This document shows positions 46,003 to 58,339 of a stretch of 64,000 nucleotides of DNA, piece after piece; the first letter of the stretch is position 1; every line of letters starts with the position of its first letter. Source of the DNA: Vitis vinifera (lineage: Eukaryota > Streptophyta > Magnoliopsida > Vitales > Vitaceae). The position numbers and the translations under genes are program-made. The notes below the pieces were generated by a model that made no database searches, was not told the DNA's origin, and saw nothing but the letters and a program-made list of their open reading frames with translations. Location: contig NC_081815.1 in NCBI RefSeq assembly GCF_030704535.1, forward strand, positions 3,239,001 through 3,303,000, written 5' to 3'.

Positions 46003-46310
46003 GACCATATAAATATTATCTGATATGGTCCAAAAACCTCATTACCTTAAAATATATTTATGTGGTTAAAACATTAAAATCACTCATTCATGTAATCATG
46101 ATGTTATTGTCTTATCTCATAAGATTATAGGGTTAAATAAACAAATACTCTTTATAGAGTCAAACAAATTCCTTAATTGAGGTCGGAGATTACATTGATA
46201 TCATTTGTAATGATCTATTTTAAAACGTGTAAATATTGTTCACTTTGAACCAAAAAAATTTCATTACTTTAAAATACGTTTATATGGTTAAGAGAAACAT
46301 ATACGTATAT
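46003..46310. repeat. Dimeric dispersed repeat, locus B
   Basis: Two subunits at about 46003-46085 and 46215-46310 share CATATAAATATTAT/GTAAATATTGTTC, CATTAC(C/T)TTAAAATA and CATATACGTATATA-like blocks with locus A at 41590-41915. The order and the dimeric form are the same at both loci. Confidence 0.55.
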
Positions 46311-48403
46311 AGTGTCGATTTTTTTTTCCTTTATTCAATATGAGATTTCATAATAGCCGTGCTTTAAAGGTGTGAGAGACCCGTTAAACATAATATCTCT
46401 ACATAATTGAAAACAAATCATTACAATTTTTAATTCATAAAAAGAAAATAATGTTAAGATATGGACTCATACATATTTAACAATGATGCATGATTAAGCT
46501 ATTCGCCTTTTGATATTTATTTTGTATCAATTTCCATAGTATGGAACACCTTATGTGTAGAGCCCATTGCCATCACGGGCTTTAGATGATGGGCCTAAAA
46601 CTCGTGAGGCTCAATAGCCAAAGGGTATGGTCCATAAGACAGGAGAGTATAAAACTAAAGGTTAAGTGTCTGTTCAGTCTAATCACATCATTTGAAATAA
46701 GAACAGACTTGTTTTCTCTCCCGCTCCCATCGTCAGAGAGAATTCAGAAAGAGGTGGTGCCCTCCATAACCTTAGAAGATTCATACCTTGTTCTTTCAAC
46801 ACTCAAAATAGAATCAGGTTAGTTCAAATTCTATATGTTCCCTTTTTATAGAAATGTTTGACATAATTTCTTCATATGATTCAACATGCGATTCCTGTCT
46901 AATAATTGGATACAAGCAAAATGGAGTTCCAACAAATAATAGCAACGAGTCTACAAATTAATTTATCAAAATTTTATATAAAGGCAATTCCACCTTTGTT
47001 ATTTTCTAAAAATAGAAAAATAAATGTTTTTTAATTATATTTTAAAAAAATTTAAAACACCAAAAATGTTTATGTTTTCTAAAAATAAAAAGAAGAACAT
47101 GTTAAATAATTATAGATATGTGAAGAAGTATGAAAAGGTCTCCCGTCATTCAACCACACCATCGAGGAATTTTAAGCCATTTATTTTTCTTTTTAATTTA
47201 TTTTATTTTATTTTATACTTCTTGACCCATTGACTGCATTTTAATAATTTGATTCAAAACATGAACAACCAATCCCACGGGCCCTGCAAGCATGCAAAAA
47301 ATATGAACCGCTCTTTCGATCTACGGCCCTAAATGGCTGAAGTTCATTTTCTCTCTTTCCAAACACACACCCACTCCTTTGGATCCATTCTATTAACCAT
47401 TGAATTAAAAAAAAAAAAGAAAAAAAAGAAAAAGCTTTGAGATGTGGGTGAAGGGTTTTATATTAGAAACTGTTGCTTGTATCATTAGATTCATTAGCAG
47501 GCAATTATGGATCCAATCTTTCCATTGACCAATTCTAGGATCAACCGCTGATCTCCCTTTAGTAGGACCCATAAATAAAATTATAAAAATTACAAAATCA
47601 TAAAATATAAACATAGAGTTAATAGGGAAAATAATTGTGCAACCCTACAACTATGCATTGGGCTGAATCATGATGGAGCATTATCAAACAAGTTAAAGCT
47701 TAAATTTTCCCACAAGAAAAGCATATCATCCCTAGTATTAAATACCATTAGGTGCATAAACTAAATAATCTATGGTAAAACCCTTTTTGCCTTTCATAGT
47801 CTACCAATGGACCAATTGGGAGTATTATATGCCGAAGTTTTTTTTTCACGTGGTTTTATTGAAGGAGAAATCAATCTTTGGATTCTTACAAAAAGAAATT
47901 CTTATGTCTTTAAAGTTTGAAAAAAAAAATCCCTTGATTTTAAGATAATATCGAAATTTATTAATCATAACGATTAATGAAAAAACTGATGTAATGCTTG
48001 TTCAAGTATAATTTGATTTATGATTTGAATTTGATGGGTTTAAGAAATTTTTAATTATAGTCTCTAATTTTGACATGTTTAAGATTTTTTTATTTAAAAA
48101 TATTTTCATTAAAACACTTACATATACAAATATTAAGGTAGTGTTTGTTAAATAACTCGTTGATATCAACCAATATAATTAAATCGAACCTATTGATTCA
48201 AACAAAAAACAAACACCACTTAAGACATAATATCAATGAAAAATGATTTGAAATATTCAATATTTATATGAAATGTAATCAAAATGGTTTTATTTGTAAT
48301 AATTATTTCAATAGATTTTAAGATTCTTGATATTTACTCATAATTATGTGTAGATATTATTCCAATTATATATGAATAAGTTTTAATTGTGAATGAATGA
48401 AGG
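46311..48403. other. Intergenic DNA, no gene called
   Basis: The 46560-46830 part is less AT-rich and includes GAGAGTATAAAACT and a 78-residue frame, but I cannot tie it to a family; it might be an old LTR or transcript leader. The rest is AT-rich with no coding exon. Confidence 0.4.
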
Positions 48404-48456
48404 AGGGGAGGGGGGGTTGGGGATGTGGTGGGGGGTGTGGAAGGAGTGTGGATATG
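48404..48456 (+). other. G-rich tract with quadruplex potential
   Basis: Runs GGGG, GGGGGGG, GGGG and GGGGGG occur with short loops within about 40 bases on the plus strand (AGGAGGGGAGGGGGGG, TTGGGGATG and on). Four or more G-runs of at least three fit the standard G-quadruplex pattern. It lies about 2 kb upstream of the kinase start codon. Confidence 0.7.
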
Positions 48457-48779
48457 AGTTGGGCAGGGCTTAACCCAGTCAGGAGTGACTGGGTCTAGGC
48501 CCAATTCTATTGAAATCCACCAATTGCTAGAGTCACAGCTTTCATGTATATATATATTTTTTATTAACCAGAATGTGAGTGGGTCTCCCCATCCTAGACT
48601 TCGTTTTTAATCAAGCGTGGATGGAGAGTCTGTGACCGAAAAAGTCACAGACACCTGTGACACTAGCAAGTGGGGGCGTTGATATTGTAGCGTGTACCCA
48701 TGATAAGAAGCTACGCCCTCACCCCACCCACTCTCATGGTAACTCTCAGGGTCTGCTATCGTACGCACGTAGGTAGGGT

Positions 48780-50397
48780 GTGCACCGTCTTTCCCATGCC
48801 CATATCTCACGCACACACCACCGTGTCACCGACTCGTTCATTCGCTTAGAGCCCCCCACCCCCTCTCTCTCCCTCTCCCTAAAACCACCCCCATTTGATA
48901 CAATTCATCTTCTTCAAATACATGTGATTGATCATCTAAATTTCATTTCAGAAGGTAATGGTTTTTTTATGTGTATACGAGTTTTTCAATCGTAATTGTC
49001 TTTTATTGCTAATGGGGCTTTATATAACAGTTGTATCAAGTCACCATGTCTCAATGATTGTCTTTCATTTGGTGTTTTTGTATTGATTTTGCATTGATTT
49101 CGATGAATCTGTTAATGGGTATTGATCGTCTTAAGATATTTTTGTGTGTTTCTGTTTTTGATGCATTTGCATGGATTTGTGAATGATCATCCGATCGGTG
49201 ATTGGTGAAATTGACATGGGTTTGATTTATCCTAGTTTCAGGTTTCGCTACAAGTGATTTCACTGGCAAAAGTTTTGAACTTTAGGACCTGATTGTGATT
49301 TTCTATTTAGATTTTTTAAGAATTGAGTTGGTTAGTTTCCTTTTGTATTGAAATTCTTGGCCTTTGAAGTCCTGATCGAGTCTTTGGTTGGCCGCAGATG
49401 ATAGATGGTTTTAACATATGATACTAATGAATAGATATTGAAGTTTCAGGCTTTCAGCCACAGCTTGGACTGAACCTAGCCTCGCAGCATTTTTCGTTTC
49501 AGATGATTTTTACTTTTCTTTTTATTTATGATGGATCCAAGTCTGCAATTCAACTGTAAGGGATCAACGATTGGGCTTTTGTATGCAGTCTGATTAGAAT
49601 TTGAGGGTACATTTATAATGAACTTTGGGCTATTGAATTTTTCTCAATAATTTGTTTCCATTCTGCGTGCATGTGTAAAGCATCTCGTGTTTGTGTTTGT
49701 AACTGATGTTTTTTTATTGGCTCACTGATAGTTGCATAAAATTGAATTTGTGGGGGTTGAATATTCCGGGTTCTAATTTCGTTTTAGGGTTTTTCCTATA
49801 TATTTTCCAAAACAAAAAAATTTCTATTTTAAGGGATTTTAGTTTTTGTTTAATTTACTTTAGCTGGGTATGAATTGAATGATACTTCGTGTCTGATTTT
49901 AGTTTTGAAGAGTTTTCCCCATAAATGAACATGAGGTGCCATCACATTATAATGATCAGGTTCAGGAATATTCACAATTTTAAATGATTGTAGGAGATTG
50001 CTTTGCCAAATTGTTTCTTGGGTTTTTTTTTTTTTTTGCTTAACTTTTGTTTCTGAAAATTTTCTTGAGTGCATGATATCTTTCCTTTTGTTTTCTCTTG
50101 ATAAGTGTTTTCACTATTGATGATCAAATAAGTTCTGAAATTGGTTTGGATTTGATGTTACCATTTCAACATCCAATTTGAGATGTATTTTATAGCTAAA
50201 TTTATGAACTCATTTTTAGGTAAGTTGGCAGTTGTGTAAATGGTTAACCTCAGAAAGTTCTTTCATACATATATATTTTGTTTTAACTTTTCACTCTCTT
50301 TATTTGCTTGTTTGGTCGAAACTTCTAGGTTTAATTTCAAAGTGTCTTAGGGTTTCGCAAGAAAGTTAAAAGGGGGTTTCTTTTGCATGGGAAAAGG
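48780..50397 (+). promoter_or_regulatory. Probable leader with 5' UTR intron of the MLK-type kinase gene
   Basis: A CT-rich segment (CTCTCTCTCCCTCTCCC near 48863) is followed by TCAGAAGGTAATGG, where GTAATG at 48956 could be a donor. T-rich intron-like DNA extends to CTTCTAG just before 50330, and a short GC-balanced piece then leads into the start codon. This fits a 5' UTR intron of about 1.4 kb. It is an inference from composition and splice-like sites only. Confidence 0.4.
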
Positions 50398-53300
50398 ATG
50401 CCAGATTTGAGAAGTGGAGTTCGCCGATCAAAGAGAATCAACGATATCCAAGAAAATGCTGCCGCTTTAGTTCCTGCTACCCGGCGTGGTGCTGGAAGAG
50501 GTGATGACTCGAAAGCTCAAGCCATAAAATCACCTTCACCAAAGCCATATAATCCAGCATTTTTTTATCCAAGGCCAAGGCCAGCTGGAAGAGGTAGAGG
50601 GGCTAGAGCAATGAATCAAGATAAGAATGGCAAGCTTTTTGGTACTGGAGTTGGTGGCCGGGGGCGTGTAGGCTTGGATTTGGCTGCTAGAGAGGTGGTC
50701 ACCATTCCAGATGAAGTGGTTGCGGAGAAGGGTGCAGAAAAGTTGGCTGCTGTGGAGGAGGAAGGAAGCGCAAGTCCACTTCCTGAGAAGGTATTGTTAC
50801 TTTGGTCTATCTTGATATTATCTATATCTATCGGGGTTTTACATTACTATTACCATCTACATATGGCTTCGCCATTGATTTGTTTATTAAATTTGACTAC
50901 CTTCTTGATGATTGTTTAATCTGTATGATTGTATCCTTTTTATTTCTTGATAAGATATGCTTAATCTGCATCCCATGCAATTTGTATATCATGTATTAAA
51001 ATCAGATGCCAACAAGACTCATAGCAAACAAAACCTGGTATCTAACTAATTGAAATTATTAAGAAACCACATATTTAGCAGTTTCACATAAAAAATTTAC
51101 TGTTGGTAAGGAGGATCACTTCACATACTTGAGCTAGTGTCAGCCTATGGATGGTAAAAAACAAGTACAATAATTGTGAATTCATGTTTTTGCACCTCTC
51201 ACTGTCGATGGGAAGCAATGTGGGGCAGGGTTCTTACTTTGGATTAGCTCAAAAACAAGGGTTGGAGGATCCCAAATAGATGTTACATTTGCAAAGAAGA
51301 AGAAGAAACGGCTTACCACATCCTCCTCCACTGTTCAAAAGTAGCTATATTATGGCACTTGATCCATGCCCTTTTGGCGCTCATTGGGTGATGCATTCTA
51401 CGGCAAGAGGTGCCCTTTTGAGTTGGCATAGGTCTTTTGTCGGAAAGAAGGGAAAGAAGGCTGGAAAGCTGCTTATTCTAAACGCTAAGGAGGGAGAGAA
51501 ATAGGGTAGCTTTCAAGAATGTTGAGGGTGGCGACCAAACTATTAAACAATCCTTCATGTACCTTTTGTTGGATTGGGTTGGGATGTCTATAAGAGACTG
51601 CTCCTTGTCCATCTTGGACCTTGTGGAGTGGTTAGGCTCTAAGAGTGTGTTTAGCTATGATTCTAGAAAGTATTTATAGTCTTTCTAATACTTGAAAAAT
51701 AAAAATTTTCAAGTGTTAAAAAGATCAAAAACAGCTCCTAGAATCACCACCAAATGCACTCTACGTAAGGCATGGTTGGTGTTTTGGTGTTCCCCTCACT
51801 TTGTTTTTGGCCTTTTTGATGTCTTTGTATATGTCGTGTATACTTTTTGCATCTCCTTAAGTGCTGTTAATACAATTAATGTTCTACTTATAAAAAAACA
51901 AGTCAAGTTTTCACTTTGTTGTGTGAGGAAATTTGTTCCTCTTTTACCAAAAGAGATGGAAGTACTCATACGAAAAGTCAGAAAACTCACCTCTATAAAT
52001 AATTATCAACAATGAAATATTAGCATGATGACCTAGTAAATATAAGAGATAAAAAATTACATAAAGTACATCTTGAAGTTTGTACAAGTGTCTAAAGGGT
52101 CTTCTGTTGGAGGGTCATCCAATGCTTTAGAGGAGACTTGTCTATCTAGATTTGGCAAGCAGCCACAGATGGCATATTGATTGGATGACTTGGAATTTTT
52201 GATAGTGTATATTGATTGGATGACTTAGAATCTTTGATAATGAGAAAGCTTTCTCTCTTTCTCTCTCTCCCCCGTCCTTCTCTCCCTCCGTACCTCCGTC
52301 CCTCCGTCCCTCCGTCCCTACCTGCGAACCACACTCTTATATAGAAACTTCAAACCACTCTCATAAATAGAAACTCCAAATCACACTCAAAGTAGAAACT
52401 TCAACTTCATTTATTAGTACATTTTGGGTATGGTAGCTTACAGCTTCCTCAGCAATGTTATCTGATCAAGATGGTATCAGCGGCTCCTTGACTGCCGACA
52501 AATCTAGATGGATGTGTTTCCTCTCTTTAGAGTACTAGATGACCCTTGTTCTCTCTCTCTCTCTCGCTCTCTCTCTAACTTCAATAATAAAGGGCATCAA
52601 TATGCTATTTTTCAGTATGGTTACTCACAGCTTCTGTATTATCAAATATTCTAGAGTCATTTATTCAAGACGCCACCTGTGGCTCCTTCACTGCACAGCA
52701 AATCTAGATAGACACATGTTCTTTGTACATAAAATATGCAAGATATATACAAATTAAATTAATAAATAAACAAAAAGAAAGAAGAGATTGAAAAGCCAGC
52801 ATAAACCCCACCTACCCGAGCCCTATGCCTCAACTCCCACTAATTATCTATAAAATCCAAGAAAGTTCTCCTTGCTACCATATTAGGTTCCACGTTCAAA
52901 CAAAAAGGGATTGGAATGCAATTTCTTTGAGCTTCCAAACTGTTCTTTTATCCCTTCTCACATTCTTCCATCTTTGCTTCTTCTGCAACCTTCAACCTAA
53001 ACTCAAAAGATGCTGTCAACGGCCTTCTTCTTCTTTTTCTCCTTCTCCTCCAGCCCACAAATTTATCATGCCATCTCAATATCAAAAGAACCCAAGAAAC
53101 ATCAAAAGCAGAAACATTACCACCAATATTGAACCAGAAAACAATTATGCAACCAATAATCGGCATTCTTCCCATCCTTGTAGCACATATATCACCAATT
53201 TGGAATGAATTTACCCCTCCTTCCTAAATGGTCAATAGTGGGTTTGCCTTACGTTGTGTGATTTCAAGAGTCAACGTATTGCAGAACTTCCATCCATAGT

Positions 53301-56300
53301 CCACGTGCAAAGAATATATGGAACATTACCTACTAATCCACATATTTAAAGTAGAGTATGAATTATTTATTTATTTATTTTTCACAAGTAGAAGGGATAA
53401 ATCTATCGATATTAGTCAGAGGCAAATATAGACATCACAAAATCAGCATTTAATGTTGGTTGGGAGGTTTCCAAGTTGCTGGATTATATTATCCTAATCA
53501 TGGAACATCTGAACCTGGAATATTGGAAACTTGATACAAAGTTTCTTCAGAATTACCTTTCTCCTTATTTACTTGTGTTTTTTTTTTCCTTTTATCTTTA
53601 AATTAGCAGCTTCTTAGTTCTCGTACGATTACTCGTACCCCTGGGTTGAAGTTTTCTCAAATAAAGACTTGCGTATTTTAAAAATGTATCTATCTGATCC
53701 ACTTGTACAAGTAGGGTCTGATACCTTAAAATTACACTGTGCCTTTCACTCATATATTTTTTTCCTCATTTTATTTTTTTCTTTCACATTTGGTTAGAAG
53801 CAAGCTGTTAGCCTAAACTTTACAAACCAAGAAGCTTAAATTTCAAGGGAAGAATAATAGTATGGAACCTCAGATGCATTTAAAACTATTTTATTGCCTG
53901 ACACGTACTGATTTTATCTGCCTCTCATCTCATGTTTTTATGTTCCATTTTGTAGTGATCTCTATTATGGTCAACATTGCACTCATTTGATCACTTATGC
54001 ATGCCATTTATTGTTTGATTTTTAGCAGAGGTATGACAGCCTTGCTCTAGCATGTATTGAGTCACATGAGAGCTCTAGTTAGATGAATCTAATATGTTCT
54101 GAACTATTTCCCTCCTCTAAATGAATAAATGGAACTTCCCTAATTTGTTTTCTTGCCTATTTTACCCGAGGATAAGCTTAATGTTTGATTAAGCTTTGAC
54201 CCCTTATGCTAAGAACTAGGGGGAATTTCTGTTGCAAGTGAAATAAACGTGTAAAACTTTTAAAAAGTCTCTGGAATGTTAAAATCTCACATTTTGAAGT
54301 ATCGTGTTGTTTTATTTATTGTCAGTTTCTAGCTTTCTCTTTTTTGGAGTTTTATTCTTCATTTAATAAAAGCTGTGGTTACCCTTGGTCTATAGAAGAG
54401 CCAACTCACTCACATAAAGACAAGAATAGAATTTCATAGTAGAGGTTTCTTCTGTGCGTGCATAGTTTTAAAAGGCACGCTTTAAGTGCACCTAGGCTTA
54501 AGGCACAACCACTTCCTAGTTATAGGGCCTCGCTTGCCAAGACATGTGCCTTGATAAAGAGTCACGCCTTGTGGAAGAGTCACACATTGTCTACTTTCCT
54601 CTTCCTTTTTAAACACTTTTATTCTGGAAATTTCTAATTTTATATCGAAGTTTATATAATTTCACTACTTTATTAATGAATGCTTCTTTTAAATGTTTGG
54701 AATCTTAAATTTTTAATTGATTATATTAGATTTTGAATCATATTTGATAAAATTGATATGCACCACCAGTTGCATTTCACTTCACTCAAGTGCACGCCTT
54801 GTGTTGCACCTTGCGCCTGAGGGTTTCTTTTAATGAACTTTTATGCATCAACTATACCCTGTATTTCATTATATTGAAGCCTATTTTTGAAATATTTTTT
54901 GTTCTGTTTGAATCTTTCAGGTACAGATTTCCAATTCCCCTATGTACAAGCTAGACAGAAAGCTGGGTAAAGGGGGTTTTGGGCAAGTTTATGTTGGAAG
55001 AAGGGTAACTGGTGGCACAGGGCGCACTGGACCTGATGCTTTTGAGGTTTTATTTATATTCTTCTCATGTAGTTTCAGTAGACTCCCTAGGAATTAGTTC
55101 TGTTGCTAATGACACTGTTGTTCTTTTGATATGTAGGTTGCTCTAAAGCTTGAGCATCGGAATGGTAAAGGCTGCAGTTATGGCCCACCTTATGAGTGGC
55201 AAGTCTACAGGTGACTAAATTTCATTCTTATTGTCTTCTGAACTCATTCTTTTTCTTTTTCGTTTTTTCATTTTTTTCCTTGTCATTTAATATCTAACTG
55301 GACTTTTCATTTTAAATTTTATCATGAAGCACTCTTAATGGTTGTTATGGACTTCCCTTGGTCCATTATAAAGGTCGCCAAGGAGACTACTATATCCTTG
55401 TGAGTTTCCCTACTATTTGTTTTTAGATCTTTCTGTTTTGAAGATGTCCTTTATCTTTGCCATTGATGGCTAATTATTTCTGATTCCACCATTATGTTGT
55501 TTTCTTTGAAATTCAGGTCATGGACATGCTAGGACCGAGTTTATGGGATGTATGGAACTCTAACAGCCAGATGTATGAAATTACATATCACAAACTAATA
55601 TTTTTTCCCTCTAATTTTGAGATGGTTATGTTAATTCTTTGTTCTTGCTTCTTATTGGTTTTTCTCGTTGCTTAGGCTGTCTGAGGAGATGGTTTCCTGT
55701 ATAGCTGTTGAGGCTATATCAATATTAGAGCAGCTTCATTTAAGAGGGTACTTACGCAGTTCCCTCCTCCTCCCCCCTCCCTCCCTTTCTTTTTTCTTCT
55801 CTTTGTGAAAATGTTCATAGTTACTTGGTTTATACCCTCAGTTTTGTGCATGGAGACGTAAAGCCAGAAAACTTTTTGCTTGGTCTGCCTGGATCACCTA
55901 ATGAAAAGAAGTTGTATTTAATTGATCTTGGTTTAGGTATGGCTTCTTTCTTAGATGACTTCCAAGTATACTTGATAGTTGGCATGCAGACATGTGACTA
56001 TAATTAGCAAATTGTAGAAAGAGCTGTAATGTGTTTAGTTCTATTTATACTTCAGCTTCAAGATGGAGGGAAGCGTCCTCTGGTCATCATGTGGATTATG
56101 ACCAAAAGCCCGATGTTTTCAGGTAATTATATCCCTTTGTAATGCCGCTTTTTCCATGGTGGAATGTCCAGGACTGGAAGTGTTTCCAGAAAACTTGCAC
56201 CATTATTTATGTGTAGATCATTCAACATTAGACAAATGTTTCTTTTTCTTTTTCTTTTTGCTTTTTGAGTAAATGGATTCTGTAATTCTCTACAATTTGG

Positions 56301-58308
56301 GTCCTTATTCAGGATATACCCTGTCTCTAGATGCCTACTCAATTTAATACTACAAAGTGTTAGTCACAAATACTTGGGTTCAGCTGTACGCAGCATTTTT
56401 GTTATTCGACTGTCTAGAACTATATCTCTTAGATCTTTGTCAATCATGACTTTTCTCACTGCCACTGGTCCATGTCTTTCCTTCTCTTCACTGAATCTCT
56501 TGACACCTTTAACTTGAGCCAAATTATTCCTCTGCAGTCCACATTACTGGTTTACTTGGCCTTGTTGCATATAGTTGAAGCATCTTAGATAATTTTCCCT
56601 CATCTTGTCCTCAATTAATGCTGCCTTTTCTTTCTCAAGTGTAATTATTTCTCGTTTAAGCTGTCATTTTGCTACTCAATTAATGCTTATTTTTTGAACA
56701 TGCTGTTTCTTCACTGACAAACTTTTTCCACTATAAAGCATAACCAGTTGTCCTTCCTTTTATGATGATATGGTATTATATGATCACACCATACACTGTA
56801 TGTACGTGGTATTCTTCATTCATTCTGTTGCAATCTCATGTAGGCATTTCCTCAATTTAATTGCATAGCTTGAATGGCATGGACTCATATCCCAGTTTTA
56901 TTTTCTATTGTAGAAGAGAGATTGAAGAATAAAAGGTAGAAAATTCCTTGATTGATCTTTTTAATCTATACAAAGACCCATACATACATATATATATATA
57001 TATATACATTCCTAGCACCAAAATTAGTAACATTCTCCTAATTCACTTCCTACTTACAATATTATACAGTTACAACTTTTTAATTTCATTCTTCCACACT
57101 CCCCCTCAAGTTGGTGAATAGATGTTTTTAATTCCCAACTTGGATATACTTATTTGAAACTTTGTACTGCTTAAACCTTGGGTGAGTATATTTGCAAGTT
57201 GGCGATCAGTAGACACATAAGGAATACAAATCAATCCACTATCTAATTTATCCTTAATAAAATGTCTGTCAATCTCTATGTGCTTCATTTGATCGTGTTG
57301 CACTGGATTGTGTGCAATACTAATTGCAAATTTATTATCGTGATAAAGTCTCATTGGGCCATCCCATTGAATCTTGAAATCTTCCAAAATGATCTTCAAT
57401 CATGGTTGTTTACATACTCCTTGAGCCATTGTGCGAAATTTTGCCTCTGCATTGGATCTAGCCACTAAACTCTGTTTTTTACTTCTCCATGTTACCAGAT
57501 TTCCACTGAGAAAGGTACAATACCCGGTGGTTGATCTCCTATCAATCACAAATCCAACATAATTTGCACTTGTGTATGCTTCTAGTATTAGCCTCGAGCT
57601 TTGTTTAAATAGGATACCCTTTCCTAGAGACCCTTTGAGATACTGTAGCACTTTATTGGCAGCTTGTAGATGTACCTCTTTTGGATTGTGCATAAAGTGG
57701 CTAATCACACTCACAACATATGCTATGTTCGGTCTTGTGTGAGAGAAATAGATGAGTCTTCCTATCAGATGTTGATACATTCCTCTATCTACAACAACAT
57801 CTTCCTCAGCCTCTCCAAGTTTATGATTAGGATCTATTGAAGTGCTTGCTGGCCTACATGCCAACTTTCTTGTTTCCTTGAGAAGGTCCTTTACATATTT
57901 CTGCTGAGAAATAAAAATGTCCTGCTTATAATGTGCAACCTTAATTCCTAGAAAGTATTTCAACCTTCCTAATTGTTTAATTTCAGATTCCCTAGTTAAG
58001 CACTACCTTAAAGTTTGTCTCTCTTTTTCATCATTTCTTGTCATGATTATATCATCTACATAAACCAACAAAGTAGTAACTCCCCCTGAATCTAACTGTT
58101 AATCACATACTAATACATTGTACAGTGGCAAGAATTCTGTGGGATATGATATGTGCTTTGGTTGGTATTAAGTGGGTCTTTCCAGAAACTGTAAAGGAGG
58201 TACTATTAAGCTGGAGGGGCCCTTTTGTAGGGAAAAAAAGGAAAAAGATATGGAAGTCTATACCGTTGTACATTTTTTGGACTCTTTGGAAGGAAAGAAA
58301 TAGGCTTG

Positions 58309-58339
<31 letters not shown>

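Noticed and set aside
46586-46822. 78-residue frame near GAGAGTATAAAACT
   Set aside because: Not a recognised family; no splice partners. It could be an LTR or leader, but there is no second copy in the window to show this.
52825-53208. 127-residue frame in kinase intron 1
   Set aside because: It lies wholly within an intron of a well-supported gene, has no recognisable domain, and has simple C/T-rich composition.
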